DNA of 64,000 nt from Codonopsis lanceolata (lineage: Eukaryota > Streptophyta > Magnoliopsida > Asterales > Campanulaceae), in contig CM028377.1 of NCBI GenBank assembly GCA_013146195.2, positions 36,647,632 through 36,711,631 of the forward strand. The letters run 5' to 3'. The notes under the pieces were generated by a model. The model saw only the letters and a list, made by a program, of their open reading frames with translations. It had not been told where the DNA came from and did no database searches. Shown here one piece after another: positions 1-11,619 of the stretch; position 1 is the first letter of the stretch; every line of letters starts with the position of its first letter. A program made the translations under genes and the position numbers.

Positions 1-571
1 TATTTTGTAGCCTTTGTTTTGGAAAAGACGATTGGGAAGTGAAGTTATATAAACTTCACTATGAGTAATAAGCCTTGTGCTTATTTAATTGATACTTGTT
101 TATGTTACTTAGTCTTTTGTGAGCCGATGGATGTTAGTCGAGCCATGTTTAGATAATGATATTATTTCTATCCATATCAAGTATGTATTATATTGTTGGT
201 TATGTTGTACTCCAATATGTTTAGCCGTGGAGTGTGTAGACTAGACTTGTAGACTTAGTTTAATGTTGGGTTCTGATTGTAACATCGCCGATGACTTGGA
301 TTTATTATTGTATATATTTGCTTACAGGTGGTTTTATTGTACGTGTCTAATGTTGCGTCACGTGCTTTAAATTTTCAGGCCGAGAGATTTATTATCTCTA
401 GGGCCATTTTGTATTTTGGAGCTTGTTAGCTCGGGTGCCATTACGTTATTTGCTTCTGCATTTGATGAATTCATTGGCGTATCATTGTTATAGTCTTACC
501 CTTTGTTTGTTATTTTTGTGTTTTGGTGGCATGACCTTGGGATCTCGTATTGGGGTCCGGGTCGGGTCGTT
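1..571 (+). mobile_element. 3' end of a long gypsy (Del/Tekay-like) LTR
   Basis: The stretch ends in GGGTCGGGTCGTTACA, the kind of terminus seen on long LTRs of Del/Tekay chromoviruses. It resembles 6580-7156 along its length (shared AGTTATATAAACTT, GGCATGACCTTGGGAT-type and GGTCGGGT stretches) but is clearly diverged. The left part lies outside the window. No primer-binding site follows, so this is a solo or broken LTR. The family assignment is inference from the terminus and the length of the related copy. Confidence 0.55.
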
Positions 572-576
572 ACATT

Positions 577-1621
577 AGATAATAAAGAAAAGTTTCCCTT
601 ATCCGAAAATGATTGGTCTAAAGAAGATCGAATTCTAACCAACTATAATGACAAAGCTAGATGAGCTATTTGTAAATTTCTTGATGTACCTATGTTCAAG
701 TTAATTACTAAATTCAGTTCTGGCAAGGATGCATGGGATGCTCTTCAAAGTCGTTGTGAAGGCCCCGATAGTGTGTGGTGAGCTAGGCGTGTTAGACTTC
801 AAACCAAATTTGAAAAATTAAGAGTGGAAGAAAAGGGGAATATTACTTCTTATAGTATCGAAATTCTTGATCAATTCAAAGATTTATAATCCTTAGGAGA
901 TGTAGTCTCCAATGAAAGGATGGTAAGCAAACTTTTGAGGTCTCTTCCTGAAAGGTTCAATCTTAAAATATCTGAGTTGGGTATTTTTTCGGAAATATCT
1001 TCTATTACTTTTGATTTGCTTATTCATAGTCTTAAAGATTTTAAATCCTACCTTACTTAACATCTCAATGTCACAAAAGAAAAAGATGTCCTGGAAGCTC
1101 AGACTAACAAGGATGAAGAGCTTGTCGATACTTGCAAGGATATAAGCAAGTTGGAATTGAATAAGGATACTGACGCTTTAATCATTAAAAGATTTGAAAA
1201 ACGTCTTAACATGAGGAAGAATCGTAATATTTCAAGGACTCAAGACCCTCAATCTGAATGTATTCAAGATCTTAGTAGTTCATCTACTTATGAAAGCAAG
1301 GTAAACAACTGTGACATCGTGCAAAGTAAACCTTACAATGTTTTTGATCAAAATGCCAAAACTCTTCAAAAGGAAGATACGAGTTTAAATGCCACTTGTA
1401 GTGATAATAAGGAAAACAAAGCTATATTGAAAAATAATCAAAATTGTTTTTCTACAAGGGAAAATTCTCTGCTATCAAATCCTCTATTTGATTTCCAAGA
1501 AACTGTTTTGCTAAAAACTACAGATTGTGAACCAAAACTAAAGATAGTTTTGGCTTCAAAAATCACTTTAAAAGACTGCTTCTCTCCCTCTCTCTTTAAA
1601 TCTAATAAATTGATTTTTTAA
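577..1621 (+). pseudogene. Ty1/copia gag remnant (UBN2-type)
   Basis: Translation gives a copia gag-like protein with the typical AWDALQ, RVRLQTKFEKLR and LLRSLPERFN motifs of the UBN2/gag family. The reading frame is broken by stops near 662, 780, 887 and 1058. The last open stretch (1151-1621) is hydrophilic, lysine- and asparagine-rich, and lacks a visible CCHC zinc knuckle. No protease, integrase or reverse transcriptase follows; the element stops where the duplicated polygalacturonase promoter block begins. A dead fragment; the family call is firm, the boundaries are not. Confidence 0.7.
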
Positions 1622-2433
1622 AGATTAATTTCTTTTCATATTAGATTTTCAAGATGTTAAAGTCATAGAATGTGTTATAGATTCATTCATATATATGGAA
1701 TATATAATACTTTTCCCCAAGATCATAGAAATGATTACCAGCCCATTATCCCTTTTCATATTAAGGATTTGGAAGAACTAAGTTAAACCTACATAAAACA
1801 ATATGACCATAACTAATTCAACTCCCTGACCAAATTTCACAAATTTCACCAATCACAAAAAAAAAAATCACCAAACTGGAAGAAGAAAAAAACCCATTAA
1901 ATTTTAGACTAAACAGTAAAATCACCAAATAGGGAAAAAAAATTTACCTAAAAGAAGGGAAAGGTCGAATTGAGGATAGCTTCAGTGTGCAGAGATTCAA
2001 AGGAAAAAGACTGAGCAAACCCCAAAATCAAAAAAATAAAATAAAAATCTGACTAAGGATCAATTAGAAGTAAATGACAGTAAAATCACAAAACGGACAA
2101 AAAAGATACCTAAAAGAAATAAATGTTGAATTGAGGATATAGAAAGGAATTGAAAAGTCGTTGGCGGTGGCTTTGGTGAAAGGATTCGACGTGTGCCCCT
2201 TTAAGAGGATGATGTGTGCCCCCCCCCCCCTAAAGAGGCTCGGTACGTTTAGTCCACAATGTTCATTTTTCTAAGTCCAATTTTACAGAACAAAACCTTG
2301 GTTTCATTGCTATTTACCAAACAAAAAAAAAGGAGAGAGAAGTGAGAACCCTGCTCCGTTGACTAATATCTTCTTATTACGTACATAAATTTCTCTACTT
2401 CCTCCTATTGGAAATGATTCAGCGCACCTTTAG

Positions 2434-2880
2434 CAAGGCCGGCCCTAGGGGGTGACTAGAGGGGCTACCGTCATGGGCCCCTAATTTTTAGGGTCCCAAA
2501 TGTTTAGGTACTACCTTATATTTAGTATATATATTATAGTGTCAAAAATCTTTTCAATTGATTGACTTTATCAAGTGGTTAAGATACTCATAATTTAAGG
2601 TATAAGTCCTAGGTTCAAATCTTGGGTTGTCACTTATTATAATCTATTATTTTTTTAGTCTATGAACTGTATATAATTTATAATGTGTTGATTAGTTTAG
2701 TGTAGAATAAATAAATTATCCAATGGTTATCATACTTGGAAGATTTTGAGAGATTTTGGGTTCAAGTCTTGTTATAAAATTTCTACTTTCTTTTTTCTCA
2801 ATACTTTAAATGATTTCATTTTTATAAAGAGCCCCCCTTTTTTTATGCCATGGGCCTCTCGAAACTCAGAGCCAGCCCTA
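2434..2880. mobile_element. Non-autonomous hAT element with 8-bp target duplication
   Basis: An exact 8-bp direct repeat ACCTTTAG flanks it (2426-2433 and 2881-2888). The ends are imperfect inverted repeats, CAAGGCCGGCCCTA on the left and GAGCCAGCCCTA on the right. An 8-bp duplication with GGCCGGCCC-type termini fits the hAT superfamily. There is no transposase. The interior holds two tRNA-like modules (2576-2622 and 2724-2768), each with a GGTTCAARTC B-box-like sequence. The element is absent from duplicate copy B. Confidence 0.8.
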
Positions 2881-2977
2881 ACCTTTAGTCCCACAATTTT
2901 CATTTTCCAAGAATATCTCAACAAAACTACACTCTATGAAAGCTTAAACTACGCTCTACGAAGGCTTAAATAACTTT

Positions 2978-3275
2978 TGTAAAACAAGTTGTCAATGAGT
3001 ATTTAGTCAAGGATATCATACAACAAAAAGGCCCGGGAATGAGTTGCGTTCGTCCTATCAACTATAGTTTTTGTGATAACTTTTGGAATAGATGGTAACG
3101 CCGATGGTACTAATATAATTGATGTAAAACAAGTAGTCCATAAGTGATTACTATTAGTCAAAAATATCACACAACAAAAAGGCTCGGAAATTAGGTGCAG
3201 CCGTCCTATAACCTATAGCTTTTTGAATAGATGATAGCACTGAGTAGTCAACTAGTTTTTAGTCAAGGGATACCA
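2978..3275. repeat. Degenerate tandem repeats in duplicate copy A
   Basis: About two and a half units begin with GTAAAACAAGT-GTC and contain AGTCAA-GATATCA-ACAACAAAAAGGC and CGTCCTAT-AACTATAG stretches. The last partial unit (about 3240-3275) is the only one kept in copy B near 9585-9620. So copy B lost units by recombination, or copy A gained them. Confidence 0.65.
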
Positions 3276-3367
3276 CACGTGAACAATATGGTATAAACGC
3301 TAGCTTTTGTAGCAAATTACCCAAAAAGTTAAAAAAAAAAAAAAAGAAAAGGAAAAGATAAGTAATA

Positions 3368-3465
3368 CTCCCTCTGTTTCGAGTAAAGTCCCCGTTTGAA
3401 AGTCAATTTTTTAAGTAAAATATCTCAAAATAGAATAGTTGACCATTTGCTCGGAACGGAGGGAG
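3368..3465. mobile_element. Stowaway-like MITE (copy A)
   Basis: A 98-bp element with inverted ends CTCCCTCTGTTTCGAG and CTCGGAACGGAGGGAG, flanked by TA on both sides. The CTCCCTCCGT terminus and TA duplication are the hallmarks of Stowaway (Tc1/mariner) MITEs. It sits in the polygalacturonase promoter and is shared with copy B, so it predates the duplication. Confidence 0.85.
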
Positions 3466-3938
3466 TATATAATATTACACACATATATACTTAATATTCA
3501 CATAATATCAGTATTGGAAGCATTGGAATTGTAATTAATATTACACTCAAATTCTTCACTATAAATACGAGTTGAAATGGCAAATGCAAAGACAAAATTA
3601 AGCATTTGCAATTATTTGGCTTCACCAAAATATAATGGTGTGAGTAATTATTAATTTTCTTCTTCATGGTAGTAAAATTATAGACAAACTAATACAGAGA
3701 TCTCTTTAGTCACTCTATGAGTTACTATCAATGTTAGTTTTAGATATTTTACTATAAAAAACATTAATTAATTAAGATTCGTGTATTAGTTATTTGATTT
3801 TTGCATGTCACGTAATAAATTACTTGAAGCGCACGTATATTTGACGGTGCTCATACGATGAGTAGCGCAAAATGAAGTTAATATATTGTTTCTGCTTCTA
3901 TATATCTCTTTTATTTTCCTCTCGTAAATTTGTAACGC

Positions 3939-3980
3939 ATGCAAGAGCTACTAAATATTACAATATTTTTTGCTCTATGC
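3939..3980 (+). pseudogene. Truncated first exon of polygalacturonase (copy A)
   Basis: The ATG at 3939 corresponds to the polygalacturonase start at 10268. The first 14 codons read MQELLNITIFFALC, differing from the intact gene by one substitution (Thr for Ala at residue 8). After that the sequence switches to the LTR at 3981, so only part of the signal peptide remains. A TATAAATA motif near 3561, equivalent to the one at 9888, is preserved. The fragment may therefore still have a promoter while encoding nothing useful. Confidence 0.85.
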
Positions 3981-6900
3981 AAAATTCGGGAAAATTCTGG
4001 TACTAATCTACTAAAGGGATTTTTCTAAAAATGGAGTATGTTATACCTATACATGTTAGGTAACTCTCTACAAAGTTTCATAAATCTTGGAGTTCAGGAA
4101 GTATTTTTCATTAGTCACAAATCGTGTCTGTTCCAGTAAGCTGTTACCAGAAAGTTAGTCTGTTAACATAATATTGAAGTGGTCGTATTTTGAGGAATAA
4201 AAGTCCTGATGGAGTGTTTTAAAATGGTAAACTATATCTCAAAGAGTCTAGTTTCTGGAAATGTAAAGTTTATTTCATTTGGAGCAATGACCAATTTTTG
4301 GTGAATTTTGTATTATAGACATGCAGAATGAATCGCAACAGAAAATCAGGTTTTTAACATTAACTTTGAGGGGCTGTATTTTGATGAATACAAGTCATAA
4401 TGGAGTAATTTAAAAGTCTAAAATATATTCTTAACAGTCTAGTTTGATACTAAGAAAGAATCACATCCTTTTGAGTTGTGAGCAATTAATGGTGGAATTT
4501 ACAAGATGGTTGTGGAGAATGAGTTATAACAGAAAATCTGGAAAATAACTTGTCTTTGTGATAATCAAAAATTGATGATTATAGGTTGAATTTTGAATGA
4601 CTCAAAATGGTGAATGATACCTTAAAATTTCTAGTTTCTAAATATGTGTGGATCACAATATTTGGATTTGTCAAGCGGGGTTTATAAATAATACATGAAT
4701 TATAATGGATTTGGGAACATAGGATGAATGATCATTTTAGAATGAGTTTTAGTGAATATAATCTAAGTTATTAATTGATCCTGGACCATCAATGAAGTCT
4801 TGTGGATTTCATGAATGCCACTTGTTAAGTTACGGGTTTGGCCTAGATTCATTAGAGAAATGGATTTCTATGCTTGCGTGGTTTATTATTTGTTAAGTGA
4901 TGCACTTAACTTGGATTTATGCTAGAAATAAATATCTATTCTTATTAGATATTATGACTTATGAAAGCATGATTGTGATACTTGTCAATGATTGATTCTC
5001 CATATTTAATTATATGACTTATAAGGCATATTGTGTATTTTGACATGAAGCATAATTTGTTTTTGATTACTCTGTGGTTTCATTGATCATTGATTCACCA
5101 ACTTGTGTTGAACTTATATTTCACTAATAGGTGAAATTGTGAACTGATGATCTAGGGTTTCTTAATGAGACAAGAACCTAACTATGCTTGAACCGAGAAC
5201 TTAGAAAAGGGTTAGAAATGCAAATAGCATTTATAACCTATTTCAGATAAATTGTAGTAAAGACTCAACGGAGTCGAGCTTAAGGAACAATTGAACTTTA
5301 TGAGCATCGTAGTGAGATTCTACAACCTGTAGAATCCATTTGACTAGATAACTAGCCTTTGAAACTTGAATAACATTTGATGGACAACTTGACACTTGTA
5401 TTTCCGAGACTCAATTGGGCTCTTAAGTTAATGTATGTGATTGATCGTGAACATGTCGTGGATAACATGCTTGCTTGTCTTGAACGAGCTCACTCTTGTC
5501 GAGCTCGCTTCCTACTTAATTTAATATGAGTAAACATCTACTTGACATGGATGAGTTCGCTCTTGTCGAGCTCGATCCCTACTTGATTTTAATGCCAAGT
5601 AAATATCTGCTTGTCATTCCATTAGCCCAACTGGCGTACTTGTCTTATCTCGAAGGTAACGATGCATCGCCGTCATGAATTGTGAGATTTGCGGTAGTGA
5701 TGGGTCGCCAGCCCATCATCATGCACCCACCCTCCACTATTTGATCACAGTGGAGAAGAATACCTTGTCGTAACCATTAGGGTGCTTGGAATAATACTAT
5801 CGTGTTCAAGGTCGATGTATCAATCACGTGCATCCGACAACCCACTTTCAAGATAACTGTTTTCATTTCAGGATCTACGTTGCGTCAGCGGCTCTATAAT
5901 GTATCCTCCTGTTATGTGATTTATTTCAAACACTTATGTGACAACAAAGTGTTAATTGAGACATGGGATCGAAAGTGGCCATGTTTATCTTGATTGCGCC
6001 TTATTGAATTTCATGGTGTGTATATCTGTAGGTCTACATACTTGTACTTGATAATTCTATGACTTGATATGCATATATGTGAATATACATGCAGATACTT
6101 GCTAATTTCATGAATGACTTGGCGTGTATATATAAAGTTATACATACTTACATGGAATGTTTTCGTGAGAATTACTTTCTAATTCATTGGTTTGTGTTGA
6201 ACAAGGAATTCCACCCTAGTTCACTTGGACAGTTTAGTAAGTGAGAAGGAGAGATTTCTTGTAAAGTATACAACAGGTCTTCACGAGCTTCGTCGTCGTA
6301 ACGCGATGTTACTGTTATTATAATAATATTTCATATTATGATATATTGTTTAGTAGTAGCGTACTAAGTCATTATGACTCATCCTGTATTTGTTTTCTAG
6401 TTGCAGTAACCTGTCCGTTACATTGAGGTCGAGTAGATCGTGGTTGTAGCAGATCGCAGCTGATCGATAGCCCGAGCTTAGTTCGTATGTTTGTGATTGT
6501 AGCAGTCGATTTCCCCGAGTAGTAGCTTGCGGAGTTCCCTCTAGCATCGTGTCGTATCTATTATTTTGTCCTTCTTTTCCGCTTAGGACGTTTTGAGTAA
6601 AGTTATATAAACTTTACAGTTGGGTAGCATTACTAGCCTTGTTGTACTTTTCTATCGCTGATTTTTAGTCAGGCGTGTATACTTCACTTCTTAGTATTTA
6701 TTCAGTTGTCTCTCGGGCAAGCAATAGCTTCGGGGCATTTAGTATCTCTCTTGTTATTGTTTTTGTTAACCCCGGTATGTTAACCGTTGGGTAATTGTCA
6801 TATCAGGTAGGGTTCTTGTCGAAACGTCGGCCTGGAGTGCCGATGGTTTGTTCTGCGTCTGCAATGTTGCGGCACGTGAATTTTGTGTTTAATTAGCCTT

Positions 6901-7156
6901 GTGAGACAACGTCTCTCTTGATTCTATATGTTTCAGTTTTCGAGCTATCTAGCTCGGGGCTTCACTATGTTAACGCTTCCGCATCTTCGATTTTTGTTTA
7001 CCCGTATTTTTATACTATTACATATCCATGTTTAGAGCTTGATAGCTCTATTGTTTAACATGCACTATTATTTACTTCGTGCTTGTCCTCTTCTTGCCTT
7101 GTCCTTGCGGCGTGACCTTGGGATTCTGTTCCGGAATCTGGGTCGGGTTGTCATAG
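3981..7156 (+). mobile_element. Long chromovirus-type LTR, probably solo (Del/Tekay-like)
   Basis: It begins just inside the expected terminus (AAATTCGGGAAAATTCTGG) and ends with GGGTCGGGTTGTCATA. It contains no coding potential over about 3.2 kb, and its last 580 bp resemble 1-571. Length, lack of ORFs and the terminal sequence fit the very long LTRs of Del/Tekay elements. No target duplication is visible: the left flank is the cut polygalacturonase exon and the right flank belongs to a different element. Confidence 0.6.
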
Positions 7157-8034
7157 ACTGGGTGGGTGACTTATAAGCCACGTTCGAGGAAGACCAATCA
7201 GGAGTACGACACGACGACCTAGACTCCGAACTCATAAACCCACTCTAAGTACGAACCAAATGTGGAAAGCTAAGAGAAGAATAGTACCTGTAACGGGCGA
7301 GACTGGAGAAGACAAAGACAAGAGAGAAGAACAATGACGGGGGCCTAAAAGACAAAGGCTGTCGGAGTTAGTACGAAAAGTGCAGAAACCGGCGATAGGT
7401 CACCGGAGATGAAGTGTGAAACCCGAAATTCACCAAACCTACCCAGAAACAGGCTACAAACAGGTAAAATGGAGAAAAGAGAAAGAGGCGAACCTAACAC
7501 ACCACTTTAGAGGAGGAAAATGCAGCCAAAAGGGAGCCTAGACAGTGAACTCAATACTGGAAAGAAAAATCGCCTGACTTGTTCTGGGAGAGAAAATCAC
7601 AGAATGGCTGGAAGCGTAGGAGAGAAGCCAGGGTTTTAAGGTTTTATACGACACGCGATCAACTGGGTCGATCCAATTCAAAAACACGCGGATCTCATTT
7701 AACTACTACCCGACTGACACGTGTCGATAACCAGCCAAACAACGTCACCAAAAAGAAAGAGACGGCGCCGAAATCGGGGATATTAAATGATAATTCAGCT
7801 AAACGATGCTTCGAAAAACGTGTTATTAATGAGACCTGACCCCAAGTGACACTTCGATTCCCCTACAAACCAAGCTCAATCCAAGGGCCCCACTAAACAC
7901 ATCCTCATCTCACATCCTAACCAAGCCAAAAATAGGCAGTATATGGTCAACAAAGACGGGCTTGAACGAGGATGAACCAAGTCTTACTTTCCGATCTAAG
8001 GATAAATCCTCGCACTCAGAAAGTCGGGGGCAAC
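7157..8034 (+). mobile_element. Internal 3' part of a Tat-type gypsy element
   Basis: Non-coding sequence just before a recognisable LTR. It ends in a purine-rich tract (AGAAAGTCGGGGGCAAC) immediately before the LTR's first TG, as expected of a polypurine tract. No gag or pol is present, so this is the 3' remnant of an element joined to the long LTR on its left. Short ORFs here show no family resemblance. Confidence 0.5.
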
Positions 8035-8830
8035 TGAAGGGACCCGAATTGATGCTCCTCACGTGGAATGACATGTGGCGGTCAATCCAACCAAGGTCAG
8101 GTCAAGGACGACCACTCGCCGGATAAGTCGACCGAAGATAGGCCGACCAGGGCCACCAGCGACCACGAGAATACCTGGAAAGCCTAGACATGGATGATCA
8201 TCCAACCAGGAAATTCCATGGTTGGCACCCAAGCTCGTCAGAGTCAAACACTGAAAGGTCATCATAGTACGGCACATACCAGGTGGCATCATCTGATTGG
8301 GAAAGCATCAATATGCTCTGTACAGGCCGTACACCTCACCGCTGACCAACTTCCTGATACGCTGAGTACATCTGACAATAATACAGACCAATGGGAATTA
8401 GCCAACTCAGCCGACCAATACGGGTTGGTCTCCAATTGTGGCATCCAGCTTTGGCTTGTGAGACAAGCTTTGGGAGATTATAAATAGAAGGTTTCGTCAC
8501 CTTCGAGAGGTAAGGCACTATTCACTAAAAACTATCATATAACACATATTACTCAAGAAAGGTGGCCACGAGGAACGCCTGTGTTCCATAACTTGTTATC
8601 TTCCGCTACTCACTCTCACATCGGAGGGCTTTAGATGGGATAGCCTCCCAGCTCCCTAACCGTATTTTCTCTTGCAGATCCTAGTGTAGGCATGAAAGAT
8701 TAAGAGAACCAGCACGTACTCTCCAGCAATTAGGCCAGATATCCTAGTCATGTTCCTAACCTTACACTCATTAGCTTCATTCCACCACGTGGATTTCCAA
8801 GCGTAGTCACCCTATAATTTGGTGTGATCA
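8035..8830 (+). mobile_element. 3' LTR of a Tat-type gypsy element (796 bp)
   Basis: It starts TGAAGGGACCCG after a polypurine tract and ends TTTGGTGTGATCA. It matches the LTR at 61393-62192 in length (796 versus 800 bp), in end sequence (TTTGGACGTGCATCA there), in a CTCTCAC-TCGGAGGG motif and in an AGATATCCTA motif. A TATAAATA box lies near 8476. The next base starts duplicate copy B. The 5' LTR is missing, so no target duplication can be confirmed. Confidence 0.75.
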
Positions 8831-9699
8831 ATATGGAATATATAATACTTTTCCCCAAGATCATCGAAATGATTACCAGCCCATTATCCCTTTTCATATT
8901 AAGGATTTGGAAGAACTAAGTTAAACCTACATGAAACAATATGACCATAACTAATTCAACTCACTGACCAGAAATTTCACGAATTTCACCAATCACAAAA
9001 AAAAAAAAAAAAAAAAAAAATCACCAAACTGGAAGAAGAAAAAAAAACCCAGCAAATTTCAGACTAAACAGTAAATCACCAAATAGGGAAAAAATTACCT
9101 AAAAGAAGGGAAAGGTCGAATTGAGGATAGCTTCAGTGCGCATAGATCTGAAGGAAAAAGACTGAGCAAACCACAAAATCAAAAAATAAAAATAAAAATC
9201 TAACTGAGGATCAATTAGAAGTAAACAACAGTAAAATCACAAAACGGAGAAAAAAGATACCTGAAAGAAATAAATGTTGAATTGAGGATATGGAAAGGAA
9301 TTGAAAAGTCGTTGGCGGTGGATTTGGTGAAAGGGTTCAACGTGTGCCCCTTTAAGAGGAAGATATGTGCCCCCTTAAAGAGGCTCGGTACGTTTAGTCC
9401 ACAGTGTTCATTTTTCTAAGTCCAATTTTACAGAACACAACCTTGGTTTCACTGCTATTTACCACAATAAAAAAAAAAAAAGCAGAGAGAAGTGATCGAG
9501 AACCCTGCTCCGTTGACTAATATCTTCTTATTACTTACATAAACTTCTCTACTTCCTCCTATTGGAAATGATTAAGCACGAGTAGTCAACTAGTTTTTAG
9601 TCAAGGGATATCACACGTGAAAAATATGGTATAAACACTAAATTCTATAGCAAATTACTCAAAAAGTTTTTTTAAAAAAAAGGGAAAAGATCATTAATA

Positions 9700-9797
9700 C
9701 TCCCTCAGTTTCGAGTAAAGTCCCCATTTGAGAGTCAACTTTTTAAGTAAAATATCTCAAAATAGAATAGTTGACTATTTACTCAGAACGGAGGGAG
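9700..9797. mobile_element. Stowaway-like MITE (copy B)
   Basis: Same 98-bp element as at 3368-3465, with ends CTCCCTCAGTTTCGAG and CTCAGAACGGAGGGAG and TA on both sides. It lies about 90 bp upstream of the polygalacturonase TATA box, so it is part of the promoter region. Confidence 0.85.
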
Positions 9798-9887
9798 TAT
9801 ATAATATTACACACATATATACTTAATATTCACATAATATCAATATTGGAAGCATTGGAATTGTAATATTACACTCAAATTCTTCAC

Positions 9888-9893
9888 TATAAA
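9888..9893 (+). promoter_or_regulatory. TATA box of the polygalacturonase gene
   Basis: CACTATAAATG is conserved in the duplicate (CACTATAAATA near 3558). Transcription would start near 9920, giving a leader of about 350 nt before the ATG at 10268. A short upstream ORF opens at 9905 (MAIAKTQLSICNYL), and a leader intron cannot be excluded. Confidence 0.55.
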
Positions 9894-10267
9894 TGCGAGT
9901 TGAGATGGCAATTGCAAAGACACAATTAAGCATTTGCAATTATTTGGCTTCACCAAAATATAATGGTGCGAGTACTTATTAATTTTCTTCTTTATGGTTG
10001 TAAAATTATAGACAAACTAATACAGAGATCTCTTTAGTCACTCTATGAGTTACTATCAATGTTATTTTTAGATATTTTACCATAAAAAAACATTAATTTA
10101 TTAAAATTCGGGTATTAGTTATTTGATTTTTGCATGTCACGTAATAAATTACTTGAAGCGCACGTATATTTGACGGCGCTCATACGATGAGTAGCGCAAA
10201 ATGAAGTTAATATATCGTTTCTGCTTCTATATATCTCTCTTATTTTCCTCTCGTAAATTTGTAACGC

Positions 10268-11336
10268 ATGCAGGAGCTACTAAATATTGCAATATTTTTT
10301 GCTCTATGCATTGCTTCATTTGTTCCAAAGAATTGTATGGCAGCTACATATTATGTCACAGATTTTGGAGCCAGAGGAGATGGGCACACAGATGACACAA
10401 ATGTAAACTATACATACAAATACTTATTTATTTGTAAATAAAGATTTAGTATATATATTAGTTTTGATTAATTGATCATCTATACTCTATATATCTTAAA
10501 GGCTTTCATCCAAGCTTGGAATAGTTTATGTAGAGATAGCTCGGGCGGTCCGGCATTAGTCGTACCATTGGGCAAGACGTTCTTACTAAAACCCGTGCAA
10601 TTCGAAGGTCCATGCCGTTCTTCAAGAGTCCACATTAAGGTAATAACGATTTTTCGATATAATTGTGGCACTTATTGCTCTTCTCGATCACCCAGACCGC
10701 CCACACATAAGTGAGTTATGGGAACATATCTCGACCAATTTGGCCTAGTAATTTGTTTTGTGTTGTTGATCATATATAGGTGTTAGGAACCATCACTGGA
10801 CCAAGGAGTCTTGATGAATGGAGAGGTTGTGGTGGAAATGGCAAGTTTTGGATTTATTTTCTGAATATCAATGGTCTTATTATAGACGGATCCGGTCAAT
10901 TTGATGGCCAGGGCTCACTTTGGTGGAAGAATGGTGTAAGTTGGTGCAATCCCGTAAATTTTCATTCACCGATAGTGTATAATTTTTTTATATACAAACA
11001 GTTTTTAAAACACAATACGTAGCCGTAGCCGACCAAAATCTAAAAAAAAATCAAGAAAAAGATTGTAATCGACACGTATCATGTTCCAAGACTGCTCGTT
11101 TAAAAAAGATTCTACATCTCCCATGGATTACTCGGCTTTTTGGATAACTATTCAATACAAAACTTGAAGATGAAAACCTTAATTCTCCCTTCTATTTTGC
11201 AGGGAAAGACTCCAAGTTGTGATCGCCCTTCGGTAAGATGACGCATCATCCAACATCTTCTCAAGTCTAGCTAGATTTTGGGTTTACATATGTTACTCCA
11301 TTTGTTCTCGAAAAATAGTCATTCTTTCTTTTTAGG

Positions 11337-11396
<60 letters not shown>

Positions 11397-11574
11397 GTGT
11401 CAATTATTTTTTTTAATCTGTGTGGCCAGTCAAACATTAAAAAAACGAATTGATGGAGTATTAATTTGTAAATAAGTCAACACTAGGAGCTAGAGTTGAT
11501 TATAATTTTGCAACAAGTAATGTTTACATATTGCAACCATGCTTGAAAATTTATGATTTTGAAAAAATAAATAA

Positions 11575-11619
<45 letters not shown>

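Larger units (their letters stand above)
1693..3980 (+). repeat. Duplicated polygalacturonase 5' region, copy A (truncated)
   Basis: This block matches 8831-10310 almost base for base apart from scattered substitutions, small indels and one large length difference. It starts at ATATGGAATATATAATAC in both copies and runs through the same Stowaway-like element, TATA region and start codon. Copy A alone carries an inserted hAT element (2434-2880) and extra tandem repeats (2889-3237). Homology stops after codon 14 of the polygalacturonase, where an LTR begins. Confidence 0.9.
8831..10310 (+). repeat. Duplicated polygalacturonase 5' region, copy B (attached to the gene)
   Basis: Counterpart of 1693-3980, with the same order of A-rich tracts, GTCCACA-TGTTCATTTTTC stretch, Stowaway-like MITE, TATA region and first coding exon. 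It lacks the hAT insertion and most tandem repeats of copy A. It is continuous with the intact polygalacturonase, so this is the functional promoter copy. It begins exactly at the end of the LTR on its left. Confidence 0.9.

Noticed and set aside
2576..2768. Functional tRNA genes
   Set aside because: B-box-like sequences are present, but no cloverleaf with a paired acceptor stem or plausible anticodon loop could be drawn.
1..7156. 1-571 and 3981-7156 as the two LTRs of one gypsy element
   Set aside because: They are too diverged, no primer-binding site follows the first, and the sequence between is copia gag and host promoter.
10201..10395. Open frame of 64 codons starting 67 bp before the polygalacturonase start
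   Set aside because: The conserved text ATYYVTDFGARGDG is in another frame, whose ATG at 10268 gives a proper signal peptide. The same false frame is also seen in duplicate copy A.
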